From assembly GCA_947451285.1 (NCBI GenBank), contig CANFYL010000009.1, positions 1-36,171 of the forward strand: a stretch of 36,171 nucleotides of DNA. Reading direction: 5' to 3'. Both the position numbers and the translations under genes were made by a program. This DNA comes from Comamonadaceae bacterium. Its GTDB lineage: Bacteria > Pseudomonadota > Gammaproteobacteria > Burkholderiales > Burkholderiaceae_C. Below, piece by piece: positions 1 to 7,042 of this stretch. Each line of letters begins with the position of its first letter. Positions within the stretch are counted from its first letter, which is position 1. The notes below the pieces were generated by a model, which saw only the letters and a program-made list of their open reading frames with translations, made no database searches and was not told the origin of the DNA.

Positions 1-482
1 TGGGCAATAAACTGTACGTCGGCAATTTGCCGTATTCGGTACGCGACAGCGATCTTGAGCAGTCTTTCGGACAGTTCGGTACTGTGACCAGCGCCAAAGT
101 CATGATGGAACGCGACACCGGTCGTTCCAAAGGTTTTGGTTTCGTAGAAATGGGCAGCGATGCCGAGGCACTTGCTGCGGTTGAAGGCATGAACGGCGCA
201 CCTTTGGGTGGTCGCAGTTTGGTCGTTAACGAAGCCCGCCCCATGGAAGCTCGTCCTCCCCGCACTGGCGGTGGTGGTTACGGCGGCGGTGGTGGCGGCG
301 GTGGTGGTGGTGGTGGTGGTGGTGGTGGCTACGGTGGTGGTGGCGGCGGTCGTGACGGCGGCGGCGGCGGCGGTTTCCGTAGTCCTTACGGCGGCGGTGG
401 TCGTGAAGGTGGCGGCGGCGGTCGCAGTGGTGGCGGCGGCGGTGGTCGCGGCGGCTTCGGCGGTGGTGGCAACAGCTACTGA
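1..482 (+). CDS. RRM-domain glycine-rich RNA-binding protein (start codon cut by window edge)
   Basis: Bases 1-2 are TG followed by GGC AAT AAA CTG in frame, so the ATG most likely begins one base before the window and the protein is about 160 residues. The N-terminal half is a single RNA recognition motif: an RNP2-like LYVGNL precedes PYSVRD, and the RNP1 motif KGFGFVEM follows. The C-terminal half is almost pure glycine with scattered Arg, Tyr and Phe, ending GGFGGGGNSY. This architecture is that of small bacterial Rbp proteins and resembles plant and cyanobacterial glycine-rich cold-induced proteins; it is expected to bind single-stranded RNA, and a cold or stress role is inferred only. 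The gene stands alone, ends at a strong terminator and converges on lptC. Its GGT repeat makes exact length prone to change. Confidence 0.9.
   Translation, partial: GNKLYVGNLPYSVRDSDLEQSFGQFGTVTSAKVMMERDTGRSKGFGFVEMGSDAEALAAVEGMNGAPLGGRSLVVNEARPMEARPPRTGGGGYGGGGGGGGGGGGGGGGYGGGGGGRDGGGGGGFRSPYGGGGREGGGGGRSGGGGGGRGGFGGGGNSY
300..326 (+). repeat. In-frame (GGT)9 trinucleotide repeat
   Basis: Nine consecutive GGT codons lie within a longer run of GGT/GGC codons (about 268-470) that encodes the glycine-rich tail of the RRM protein. Gain or loss of units would keep the frame and change only the length of the glycine tract. The coding strand has closely spaced GG pairs, which could allow G-quadruplex-like folding; that is inference. 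Confidence 0.85.
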
Positions 483-509
483 CTCACGTCAGCACTCGCT
501 TCAATCTAG

Positions 510-534
510 AAGGCTCCTAATTGGGGCCTTTTTT
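510..534 (+). terminator. Rho-independent terminator after the RRM gene
   Basis: An 8-bp stem AAGGCTCC/GGGGCCTT, with one G-T wobble, encloses the loop TAATT and is followed by a T run. It lies 28 bases after the RRM stop codon. Read from the other strand the hairpin persists, but the T tract is weaker, so it may also partly stop lptC transcripts. Confidence 0.85.
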
Positions 535-553
535 GTGGGCGCCGCCACATTGA

Positions 554-1198
554 TCAAGGTTTGGCCGAGCGCGGCGCCAGCGTGACATGAACTCGGCCAC
601 TGAGTTGCATGACGCGGGCTAAATTATCAAAGTCCATCCGATCCGCCACCAACCTATCCCCTGTTCCTCTCAACAATTCAACCGGGAGATGTGTTTTGAT
701 TTTTTCTGCATTCGCAAACAGGTGAAAAAACTCACCTCGTAACTCACTGCGCTTCTGCCCTGGGTCTGTCCCGGGGGGAACAGCTTCTCGAATCAGCACC
801 GCCTTGACAAACAATTGAACCTCCGACCCATCGGCGTTGATCACCGCGCGCTCTGCACGAGCAATCGTTATTTGACCGTCTCTTGCAATCGCGCGAATGC
901 GGGGTTGGTCAATTTCTAATGTATCAGTGTCCGGATAGTGACGTCCTTGTAGGCCAGACATTTCGTTTTTAAGTTGGCCCTGCGCGTCAAAAACTTTGAC
1001 CGAGAAATCGCGCATAAAGTAGTCTGGCAGATGTTGAGGCGCGGCCTCTAACTCCACATCCGTCACGACAGGTGTGTGACGAACCAACCAGTAGGTCGCC
1101 AAGGCCAGCAAGCCCATCAGCAACAACGGCACGTAAACCGCCAGATGGTCCCAGTGTTGGCGAGCGCGCATCCACAACATCTTGGCCGAAGTACTCAT
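554..1198 (-). CDS. lptC: LptC, LPS export ABC transporter periplasmic protein
   Basis: This 214-residue protein has one N-terminal membrane anchor (about residues 19-39, rich in Leu/Val/Ala) followed by a periplasmic domain with the short beta-strand pattern of the OstA/LptC fold, for example NEMSGLQGRHYPDTDTLEIDQPRIR. LptC sits on the inner-membrane LptBFG transporter and passes lipopolysaccharide to LptA. The start at 1198 overlaps the kdsC stop as ATGA, which decides it over an upstream alternative start. It is the last gene of an mnmE-kdsD-kdsC-lptC run. The usual downstream partners lptA and lptB are not present here; the next gene is the convergent RRM gene. Sequence conservation of LptC is low, so the call rests partly on the kdsD-kdsC neighbourhood. 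Confidence 0.9.
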   Translation of the reverse strand: MSTSAKMLWMRARQHWDHLAVYVPLLLMGLLALATYWLVRHTPVVTDVELEAAPQHLPDYFMRDFSVKVFDAQGQLKNEMSGLQGRHYPDTDTLEIDQPRIRAIARDGQITIARAERAVINADGSEVQLFVKAVLIREAVPPGTDPGQKRSELRGEFFHLFANAEKIKTHLPVELLRGTGDRLVADRMDFDNLARVMQLSGRVHVTLAPRSAKP

Positions 1199-1758
1199 GC
1201 CAAATAACCGCGCCATAAATCCGCGTAACGTCCCGAAGCGACAAGAAGTAAATCACACAACTCGCGCGCAGCACCATGTCCACCTTGAGAGATCGTGACA
1301 TGGTCAGCGACGGCCTTAACCTCAACATGCGCGTTCAAGGGCGCGCAAGCAAAGGCGACACGCTGCATCATCGCCAAGTCAGGCCAATCATCCCCCATGG
1401 CTGCCGCTTCTGACCAGCTCAACCCCAGGCGTTCCAAGATGCGCTCTGCTGCTGGGGCTTTGACTTCGGTGCCATAAATCGCATGTTCAATACCTAAAGC
1501 TTTTAGGCGCGTGCGCAAGGGGGCGCTGTCACGCCCTGTGATCACGGCTGGGGTTATGCCCGCTTTCTGAAGCATTTTCAGTCCATGACCGTCCAAGGTG
1601 GAAAAGCGCTTGATGGTTTCGCCGGACTCGGTGAAATACAAACCACCATCGGTCAAAACGCCATCGACATCAAAGAAAGCCACGCGAATCCCTTGCGCGC
1701 GCAACAAAATGGCAGGGGCAAACGTGAGCGCCGGCATAGAGGGCATCGGGCGGCTCAT
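1195..1758 (-). CDS. kdsC: KdsC, 3-deoxy-D-manno-octulosonate 8-phosphate phosphatase
   Basis: A 187-residue HAD-superfamily phosphatase of the short, cap-less KdsC type, which removes phosphate from Kdo-8-phosphate to give Kdo for lipid A core synthesis in the cytoplasm. HAD motif I is FFDVDGVLTDG, with the nucleophile Asp30 and Asp32. Motif II is VITGRDS, and the metal-binding motif is MGDDWPDLAMM. These, together with the length, match KdsC rather than larger HAD enzymes. The ATG at 1758 shares one base with the kdsD stop (TGATG), and the gene end overlaps lptC as ATGA, so the three genes are translationally coupled. A TTG one codon upstream is possible but less likely. Confidence 0.95.
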   Translation of the reverse strand: MSRPMPSMPALTFAPAILLRAQGIRVAFFDVDGVLTDGGLYFTESGETIKRFSTLDGHGLKMLQKAGITPAVITGRDSAPLRTRLKALGIEHAIYGTEVKAPAAERILERLGLSWSEAAAMGDDWPDLAMMQRVAFACAPLNAHVEVKAVADHVTISQGGHGAARELCDLLLVASGRYADLWRGYLA

Positions 1759-2762
1759 CAAATCACCTTGGCGCGCATCAGGTCATTGCTGTTGACGGCG
1801 CCACACAAACAGGCATCTGCGTCTACCACCAACACACTGGTGATGCGATGCAACTCCATCAATTCGGCGGCTTCTGCAGCCAAAGCACTGGCGCTTACTG
1901 TTCGTGGCCTTGGGTGCATCACTTGCTCGGCAAGGAGTGTGCGCATATCGATGCCTTTTTCTATCAATCGACGAAGGTCTCCATCTGTGAATATGCCAAG
2001 CACTTTGCCCTGCGCATCCGCTACGGCTGAGGCGCCCAAGCCTTTGGCACTCATCTCTTGCATCAATTCGCTGAATGTGGCGGACGGCAGTACGCGAGGT
2101 ACAGCATCGCCGCTGCGCATGACGTCACTGACGTGGGTTAGCAAACGTCGCCCCAAAGAGCCCCCAGGGTGGGACCGCGCAAAGTCTTCTGCCTTGAAGC
2201 CGCGAGCGTCGAGTAGCGCAACTGCTAAAGCATCTCCCAGCGCCATCTGTGCCGTGGTGCTCGCCGTAGGGGCTAAGTTCAACGGACAGGCTTCTTTGCT
2301 CACGGCACTGTCGAGCACGATATCCGCATGCCTCGCCAACGTCGATTGGGCGCCGCCCGTAATGCCAATCAAGGGTACGCCCTGTCGCTTGAGCACTGGC
2401 AAGATGGCCGATAGTTCATCGCTCTCGCCGCTGTTAGAGATGGCAATCACCAAATCGATGTCTTTCACCATGCCCAAATCACCGTGGCTGGCTTCAGCTG
2501 GATGCACAAACATCGCTGGCGTTCCCGTAGAAGCCAAAGTCGCCGTGATCTTGCGCCCAATGTGTCCGCTTTTGCCCATGCCCATCACCACCACACGGCC
2601 GCGCACAGCCAAAATTGCGCGCACGGCATCTACAAAGCTAGACGACAAGCGGTCGCGCAATTGACGAACCGCATCGGCCTCTATGTCGAGCGTCTCGTGG
2701 GCCAAGGCCAAGATGCGTTGGTCGTCGAGCGCATCGGGCGCGGTATTCACGGGATGGATCAT
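1758..2762 (-). CDS. kdsD: KdsD, D-arabinose 5-phosphate isomerase (KpsF/GutQ family)
   Basis: A 334-residue enzyme that interconverts ribulose-5-phosphate and arabinose-5-phosphate, the first step of Kdo synthesis. An N-terminal SIS sugar-isomerase domain (about 40-180) carries VMGMGKSGHIG with Lys64, the HPAEASHGD segment with His93, and ISNSGESDE. The conserved linker SHPGGSLGRRL (from about 197) leads into a C-terminal pair of CBS domains (about 209-330, including FTDGDLRRLIEKG). Length and domain order are typical. It follows mnmE by 28 bases with no strong ribosome-binding site visible, so it probably depends on the upstream transcript and perhaps on translational coupling. It supplies substrate for the pathway completed by the adjacent kdsC. 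Confidence 0.96.
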   Translation of the reverse strand: MIHPVNTAPDALDDQRILALAHETLDIEADAVRQLRDRLSSSFVDAVRAILAVRGRVVVMGMGKSGHIGRKITATLASTGTPAMFVHPAEASHGDLGMVKDIDLVIAISNSGESDELSAILPVLKRQGVPLIGITGGAQSTLARHADIVLDSAVSKEACPLNLAPTASTTAQMALGDALAVALLDARGFKAEDFARSHPGGSLGRRLLTHVSDVMRSGDAVPRVLPSATFSELMQEMSAKGLGASAVADAQGKVLGIFTDGDLRRLIEKGIDMRTLLAEQVMHPRPRTVSASALAAEAAELMELHRITSVLVVDADACLCGAVNSNDLMRAKVI

Positions 2763-2790
2763 GGGCTGATTTTATCGGTCAGCCGAAGAT

Positions 2791-4215
2791 TTATTTACCG
2801 ATGCAAAAGCTCGAAAAAATAACACCCAGTAAATCGTCGGATGTGAACTCTCCGGTGATGGCATTGAGTGCGTTTTGCCCCAGCCTTAGCTCTTCGGCCA
2901 ATACATCCAATGCAGGATGTTTCGCTTCAAGACCCTCCTGGGCATGATGCAAGTGCTCTTGAACCTCTCGCAGCGCTTGAACATGTCTTTCGCGCGCCAT
3001 GAACACACCATCGCTTGCACCTGCTTGCCAACCCACCACGCTCAACAGTTTTTGCCGCAATAAAGCCAAACCTTCGCCTGTTTTGGCTGACACCACGAGG
3101 TCTTGCTCTGTCGCTGGTTTCTCTGTATCAGCATGTGCTGCATCGGCTTTGTTCCATAGGTGCAAGAGCGGCACGTGCCTCGCCAAGGTGTTGGTCAAGG
3201 TCGAAAGGATGCGCGCATCGGCCTGCATGTAGGCCCTGTCTTGCTGGCGGGTAAGGTCATGGAGCATGAGCACCGCATCGGCCAAAGCAATTTGCTCCCA
3301 CGCACGCGACATGCCAATTCGCTCCACCTCATCAGCTTGATTGTGATCTCGCAAACCAGCCGTATCAATGACGTGAAGCGGAACGCCTTCAATTTGGATC
3401 GTTTGTTGAACCACATCGCGGGTCGTGCCCGCAATCGGCGTGACAATGGCCAATTCTGCGCCTGCCAAGGCATTCAGCAAAGAGCTCTTACCGGCATTGG
3501 GTTGGCCTGCAATCACCACCCGAATACCTTCTCGAAGCAATGCTCCTTGCTGTGTCCGCTCCAAGACCTGCACAAGTTGCTGTTGCAGTTGCGCCAGCTG
3601 CCCTTGTGCGTTGGCTTGTTGCAAAAAATCAAGGTCTTCCTCTGGAAAATCCAGTGTGGCCTCAACCAGCATGCGCAGATGAATCAGCGCGTCGCGAAGT
3701 CGATGGATCTCTGCCGAAAATTCCCCCGCTAATGAGCGGCTTGCACTTCTCGCGGCAGACTCGGTGCTCGCATCGATCAAATCAGCCACCGCCTCCGCTT
3801 GTGCCAAGTCAAGCTTGTGGTTCAAAAAAGCCCGCTGAGTGAACTCTCCGGGTTGTGCCAAACGTAAATCTGGCAAAAGCGGTGATTGACTGTCATGGTG
3901 TGTTGCCGCCAGCGCCATACAGCGTGATAACAGCAGTTGCAACACCACCGGTCCACCATGGGCCTGCAGCTCTAAGACGTCCTCGCCGGTATAGCTGTGC
4001 GGCGCAGGAAAGAACAAGGCCAGCACATGGTCTATCGGAACACCATCCGCATCATGCACAGGAAGATATGTGGCTTCGCGCGCTTTCAAGACACGCCCAC
4101 ACAAGGCTTGCACAAGTGGCACAAGGCCTTTTGCGCTAATGCGAACAATGCCTACCGCGCCGCGTCCTGCGGCAGTCGCAATCGCAATGATCGGAGCGTC
4201 GTGTTGAGCCAGCAT
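2791..4215 (-). CDS. mnmE: MnmE (TrmE), tRNA modification GTPase
   Basis: A 474-residue GTPase that works with MnmG to install the 5-carboxymethylaminomethyl group on uridine 34 of some tRNAs. The N-terminal tetrahydrofolate-binding domain begins [19 protein letters not shown] and includes the [15 protein letters not shown] segment. The inserted G domain has GQPNAGKSS (237-245), TTRD (264-267), DTAG (284-287) and NKAD. The protein ends in the conserved FCIGK, whose Cys is the family's C-terminal cysteine. I chose the ATG at 4215; a TTG two codons upstream is also open. A terminator hairpin lies only about 17 bases upstream and no clear Shine-Dalgarno is seen. Its partner gene mnmG is 20 kb away on the other side of the origin, the usual arrangement. 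Confidence 0.97.
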   Translation of the reverse strand: MLAQHDAPIIAIATAAGRGAVGIVRISAKGLVPLVQALCGRVLKAREATYLPVHDADGVPIDHVLALFFPAPHSYTGEDVLELQAHGGPVVLQLLLSRCMALAATHHDSQSPLLPDLRLAQPGEFTQRAFLNHKLDLAQAEAVADLIDASTESAARSASRSLAGEFSAEIHRLRDALIHLRMLVEATLDFPEEDLDFLQQANAQGQLAQLQQQLVQVLERTQQGALLREGIRVVIAGQPNAGKSSLLNALAGAELAIVTPIAGTTRDVVQQTIQIEGVPLHVIDTAGLRDHNQADEVERIGMSRAWEQIALADAVLMLHDLTRQQDRAYMQADARILSTLTNTLARHVPLLHLWNKADAAHADTEKPATEQDLVVSAKTGEGLALLRQKLLSVVGWQAGASDGVFMARERHVQALREVQEHLHHAQEGLEAKHPALDVLAEELRLGQNALNAITGEFTSDDLLGVIFSSFCIGK

Positions 4216-4232
4216 AAGCAATCGTTGTCTAG

Positions 4233-4266
4233 AAAAAACCCCGCAAGCTTTTTGAGCAGCGGGGTT
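4233..4266 (-). terminator. Rho-independent terminator after yidC
   Basis: Read on the minus strand, the stem AACCCCGC/GCGGGGTT (8 bp) closes a 14-base loop and runs straight into a T tract. It begins about 21 bases after the yidC stop codon. It ends only about 17 bases before the mnmE start, so any transcript that reaches mnmE from upstream has to pass through it. Confidence 0.88.
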
Positions 4267-4287
4267 AGGTGTTGGCCATGACCAAAT

Positions 4288-6000
4288 TTAAAACCTGGGA
4301 AGATTGAACTGCGGTGGCACACCCATGCGTGTGTTGATGACCCACTGCTGAGCAATCGACAGCACGTTGTTGGTTATCCAGTAGAGCACGAGGCCTGCCG
4401 GAAAGAAAAAGAACATCACGCTGAAAGCTAAGGGCATGATCCACATCATCTTCGCTTGCATCGGATCTGGCGGCGCAGGGTTGAGTGCAGTTTGCAGCAT
4501 GGTGGTAGCCGTCATGACCAAGGGCAGAATGAAGAAGGGGTCTGGCGCAGCAAGATCGTTGATCCATCCTACCCATGGTGCGTTTCGCATCTCAACAGTC
4601 GACAGCAAGACCCAATACAAGGCAATGAACACCGGAATTTGAATTGCAATGGGCAAGCAACCACCCATCGGGTTGACCTTTTCTTCTCGGTAGATCTTCA
4701 TCATCTCCATTTGCATTTGCTGGGGGTTGTCTTTGAGGCGTTCACGCATCTCCATGATGCGTGGGTTGACCGCTTTCATTTTTGCCATGCTCTGGTAGGC
4801 GTGGGCATTGAGCCAATAAAAGCCCGCCTTGAGCAAGATCACCAAAGCCACAATCGACCAGCCCCAATTTCCAAGGTAATGGTTGAGCTTGTCGAGCAAC
4901 CAATAAAGCGGCTTGGCCATGATGGTCAACCAGCCATAGTCTTTGACCAGCTCTAAGCCTGGATAGATGGCTTCGAGCTTCTTTTCCTCTTGGGGGCCAG
5001 CATAAAACGTGGCAGACACGCTTTTGGTTTCTCCCGCCTTGATGCTCTCCAGGGGGGCAATCAAGGTCGCACGGTAACAACAGTCTGGCAAGCTCGAACC
5101 AATGTCAACCGCATCGATCGATATGCTGCGGTTGAGGCCATCAGGCAACACCCAGGCGCTGACAAAGTAGTGCTGCACCATGGCGATGTAGCCGTTCGCA
5201 GACTCTTTTTCAACATCCACTTTTTTCTTTTTGATGTCTGCAAACTCCACTTTCTGATACTTCTTGGCCTCTGTGTACACCGCAGGACCCGTGAACGTGG
5301 AGTAAAAAGACGATTCGCCGACGGGTTTGTTGCCATCACGGACCAACTGGAAATACAGCTGTGGGGCAATGTCTTGTTGCCCAACGTTGACGATGTCGTG
5401 CTTGACCGCCACGTCATAGGCGCCACGCTTGAGGGTGAATGTTTTCACCAGCTTCAACCCGCCTTGGACAGGCGACTCGAAAACCACCGTCAATTCGTTG
5501 GCGTTTTTGTCCAACTCGCGCGGTCCGGGTCGCACACTCATGCGTGTCTTGTGTGTCGGCAAGCCCTCCCCTGTGGCACTGCCAATCAACCCTGTTTGCG
5601 CCTGATAAATGCGCTCCGCGCTGTCATCGAGCAAGATGACGTTTTTCCCAGCATGGTTGACATCGGCATGCTGCAAAAACTCAAGCCTTGCAAGCGTTGC
5701 GCCATCGGTGTCGAAACGCAGTTTCAGGACATCACTCTGCACGTCCACGAACTCTTTGTTTTGGTTGGTCGATTTTTCTGCGCCCGGCAAAACAGCAGGC
5801 CCCGCACCCGTGAGTGCTGGAGGAACATCGGCGGCTTGCGTGACGCTTGACGCCGCAGGGCTACGGTTTTCTTTGGCAGCCGTTGCTGGCGCCGGGAAAA
5901 ATGTGGCTTTGTTGCCGTTGTGCACTTGCCATTGGTCCCACAGCAGGACCATGGAAAACCCAAAAATCACCCACAAAATGGTGCGACGAATGTCATTCAT
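4288..6000 (-). CDS. yidC: YidC, membrane protein insertase
   Basis: A 570-residue inner-membrane insertase of the long Gram-negative type. The N-terminal segment (NDIRRTILWVIFGFSMVLLW) is the first membrane helix and is followed by a Pro/Ala-rich linker and a large periplasmic domain. The conserved C-terminal 60KD_IMP domain begins near YGWLTIMAKPLYWLLDKLN and contains NWGWSIVALVILLKAGFYW, the cytoplasmic hairpin with MKAVNPRIMEMRERLKDNPQ, and the terminal helices. YidC inserts and folds membrane proteins alone or with SecYEG. The start at 6000 matches the family N-terminus, follows GGAAGAAA, and overlaps the end of yidD by 8 bases. The gene is the last of the rpmH-rnpA-yidD-yidC set and is closed by a terminator. 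Confidence 0.98.
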   Translation of the reverse strand: MNDIRRTILWVIFGFSMVLLWDQWQVHNGNKATFFPAPATAAKENRSPAASSVTQAADVPPALTGAGPAVLPGAEKSTNQNKEFVDVQSDVLKLRFDTDGATLARLEFLQHADVNHAGKNVILLDDSAERIYQAQTGLIGSATGEGLPTHKTRMSVRPGPRELDKNANELTVVFESPVQGGLKLVKTFTLKRGAYDVAVKHDIVNVGQQDIAPQLYFQLVRDGNKPVGESSFYSTFTGPAVYTEAKKYQKVEFADIKKKKVDVEKESANGYIAMVQHYFVSAWVLPDGLNRSISIDAVDIGSSLPDCCYRATLIAPLESIKAGETKSVSATFYAGPQEEKKLEAIYPGLELVKDYGWLTIMAKPLYWLLDKLNHYLGNWGWSIVALVILLKAGFYWLNAHAYQSMAKMKAVNPRIMEMRERLKDNPQQMQMEMMKIYREEKVNPMGGCLPIAIQIPVFIALYWVLLSTVEMRNAPWVGWINDLAAPDPFFILPLVMTATTMLQTALNPAPPDPMQAKMMWIMPLAFSVMFFFFPAGLVLYWITNNVLSIAQQWVINTRMGVPPQFNLPRF

Positions 6001-6268
6001 GAAGATTTCTTCCAGAGTTGGAGGATGGCAGAAGGTGAGAAAAAATGAGCGGCTTTGCAGGTACGGGGTCTTGCCCGCCTGCACACCATGGATGACAACG
6101 CAACAAGCGACACGCGGTCAGATAACCGCCATGCGCTGCGCCATGTGTTTGCAGTGCGTCAAGCGCATACGCAGAACACGTGGGCTCGAACCTGCAGCCA
6201 GAGCCAAGCCAAGGACTGAGCAACAAACGGTAGGCACGCACACAGAGAATTAGAAAGCCTTGCATCAT
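5993..6268 (-). CDS. yidD: YidD, membrane protein insertion efficiency factor
   Basis: A 91-residue protein with the family hallmarks: an N-terminal amphipathic and hydrophobic segment (FLILCVRAYRLLLSPWLG), the Cys-containing motif CRFEPTCSAYALDAL, and the basic GGYLTACRLLRCHPWCAGG ending in DPVP. YidD is a small membrane-associated factor that helps YidC-dependent insertion; its biochemical activity is not firmly known. The first of two adjacent ATG codons overlaps the rnpA stop as ATGA, and the C-terminus overlaps yidC by 8 bases, so rnpA, yidD and yidC appear translationally linked. The poorly conserved tail after PVPAKPL is typical for the family. Confidence 0.95.
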   Translation of the reverse strand: MMQGFLILCVRAYRLLLSPWLGSGCRFEPTCSAYALDALQTHGAAHGGYLTACRLLRCHPWCAGGQDPVPAKPLIFSHLLPSSNSGRNLHE

Positions 6269-6663
6269 GGCAACAGAACTTTGTCAAACAATTGTGTCAA
6301 TTCGTCACGCACACACTGTTTAAGAGGCGCAGACGATGCACTGAGAAAGGTTTCAGGGTCAAAGCTTGCCCGCAAACGCACGACATACGCCGTTGCGGGC
6401 AGGCGCGGTTCGAAGGCTTTGGACACGTGATGTATCTGTCGCTTGATCAGGTTGCGTGTGACCGCTCGCTTAGCCCAGCGCTTAGGCGTTAAGGCTCCCA
6501 AACACATCACGCCATCGGCAAATGGGGCCTGAGTTTTTTCAAACTCAAGCCCCACCGCGTGATGTCGAGTGACTGGCCATTGATGCAAAACGAAATGCGC
6601 TGTTTTAGCGGCAACTCCTGAACGCATCACTGCTTGAAATTCAGCCCATTGCTTCAAATGCAC
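6265..6663 (-). CDS. rnpA: RnpA, ribonuclease P protein component
   Basis: About 132 residues, the protein subunit that helps the RNase P RNA bind pre-tRNA 5' leaders. The family pattern is visible: the N-terminal helix LKQWAEFQAVMRSG, the strand segment TAHFVLHQW, and the basic RNP-like motif WAKRAVTRNLIKRQIHHV, where the usual RNR is RNL. No ATG gives a suitable N-terminus, because the frame is open upstream across the whole of rpmH. I chose the GTG at 6663, which places the protein start just before LKQW as in relatives; the GTG one codon upstream is equally possible. It follows rpmH by 44 bases in the conserved rpmH-rnpA-yidD-yidC order and overlaps yidD by ATGA. Confidence 0.92.
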   Translation of the reverse strand: MHLKQWAEFQAVMRSGVAAKTAHFVLHQWPVTRHHAVGLEFEKTQAPFADGVMCLGALTPKRWAKRAVTRNLIKRQIHHVSKAFEPRLPATAYVVRLRASFDPETFLSASSAPLKQCVRDELTQLFDKVLLP

Positions 6664-6707
6664 CACAGCGCTGCACGTGCCGCAATTGTTTGTGATTGCG
6701 CAAACGG

Positions 6708-6842
6708 TCAGACGGCCAAGCGCTTGCGGCCTTTGGCACGACGTGCGTTGATCACGGCACGGCCGCCACGGGTTTTCATGCGGACCAAAAAGCCATGGGT
6801 GCGAGCGCGGCGGGTTTTTGAAGGCTGGTAAGTGCGTTTCAT
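6708..6842 (-). CDS. rpmH: RpmH, 50S ribosomal protein L34
   Basis: A 44-residue, very basic protein beginning [18 protein letters not shown] and ending GRKRLAV, the invariant pattern of bacterial L34. Translating the minus strand from the ATG at 6842 to TGA at 6708 gives the full family length with no change in frame. L34 binds 23S rRNA in the large ribosomal subunit. A GGAATC ribosome-binding site lies just upstream. It is the first gene of the leftward cluster and is divergent from dnaA, the classic origin-region arrangement. Confidence 0.97.
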   Translation of the reverse strand: MKRTYQPSKTRRARTHGFLVRMKTRGGRAVINARRAKGRKRLAV

Positions 6843-7042
6843 GTTGATTCCAAATATCTGAACCCTGTCGATCAGGGAAACCGATAATTATCGCAAATTT
6901 TTCAGGGCTCAGCAAGCCCGTGCGCCCACGCCAAGAATGGCTAAGTTTTGGTTCCCTCTGTTTTTTATTCATCCTGTGGATAAATTTTTGATAAAGTCTG
7001 TCACCGCGTTCCTTTTGCGCGTACCTATCCACAGAAAAACTC
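6843..7042. promoter_or_regulatory. Divergent rpmH/dnaA control region with DnaA boxes
   Basis: This 200-base, AT-rich spacer must hold the promoters of both rpmH and dnaA. It has a perfect DnaA box in reverse orientation at 6975-6983 (TGTGGATAA) and a one-mismatch box in forward orientation at 7025-7033 (CTATCCACA), only 9 bases before the dnaA ATG. Together they form an inverted pair that fits DnaA autoregulation. It also holds the 12-base palindrome CGATAATTATCG at 6882-6893 and a small hairpin CCCTG-TCGAT-CAGGG at 6863-6877 in the rpmH leader. I could not place -35 and -10 boxes with confidence. Confidence 0.7.

Noticed and set aside
208-585. A 125-codon frame rich in Val and Ala overlapping the RRM gene
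   Set aside because: It is the +1 reading of the GGT/GGC tract (GTG/GCG codons) and has no independent family features.
6882-6893. CGATAATTATCG palindrome upstream of dnaA as a separate regulator site
   Set aside because: It is short and AT-rich; I can see no known regulator match, so it is only noted within the divergent control region.
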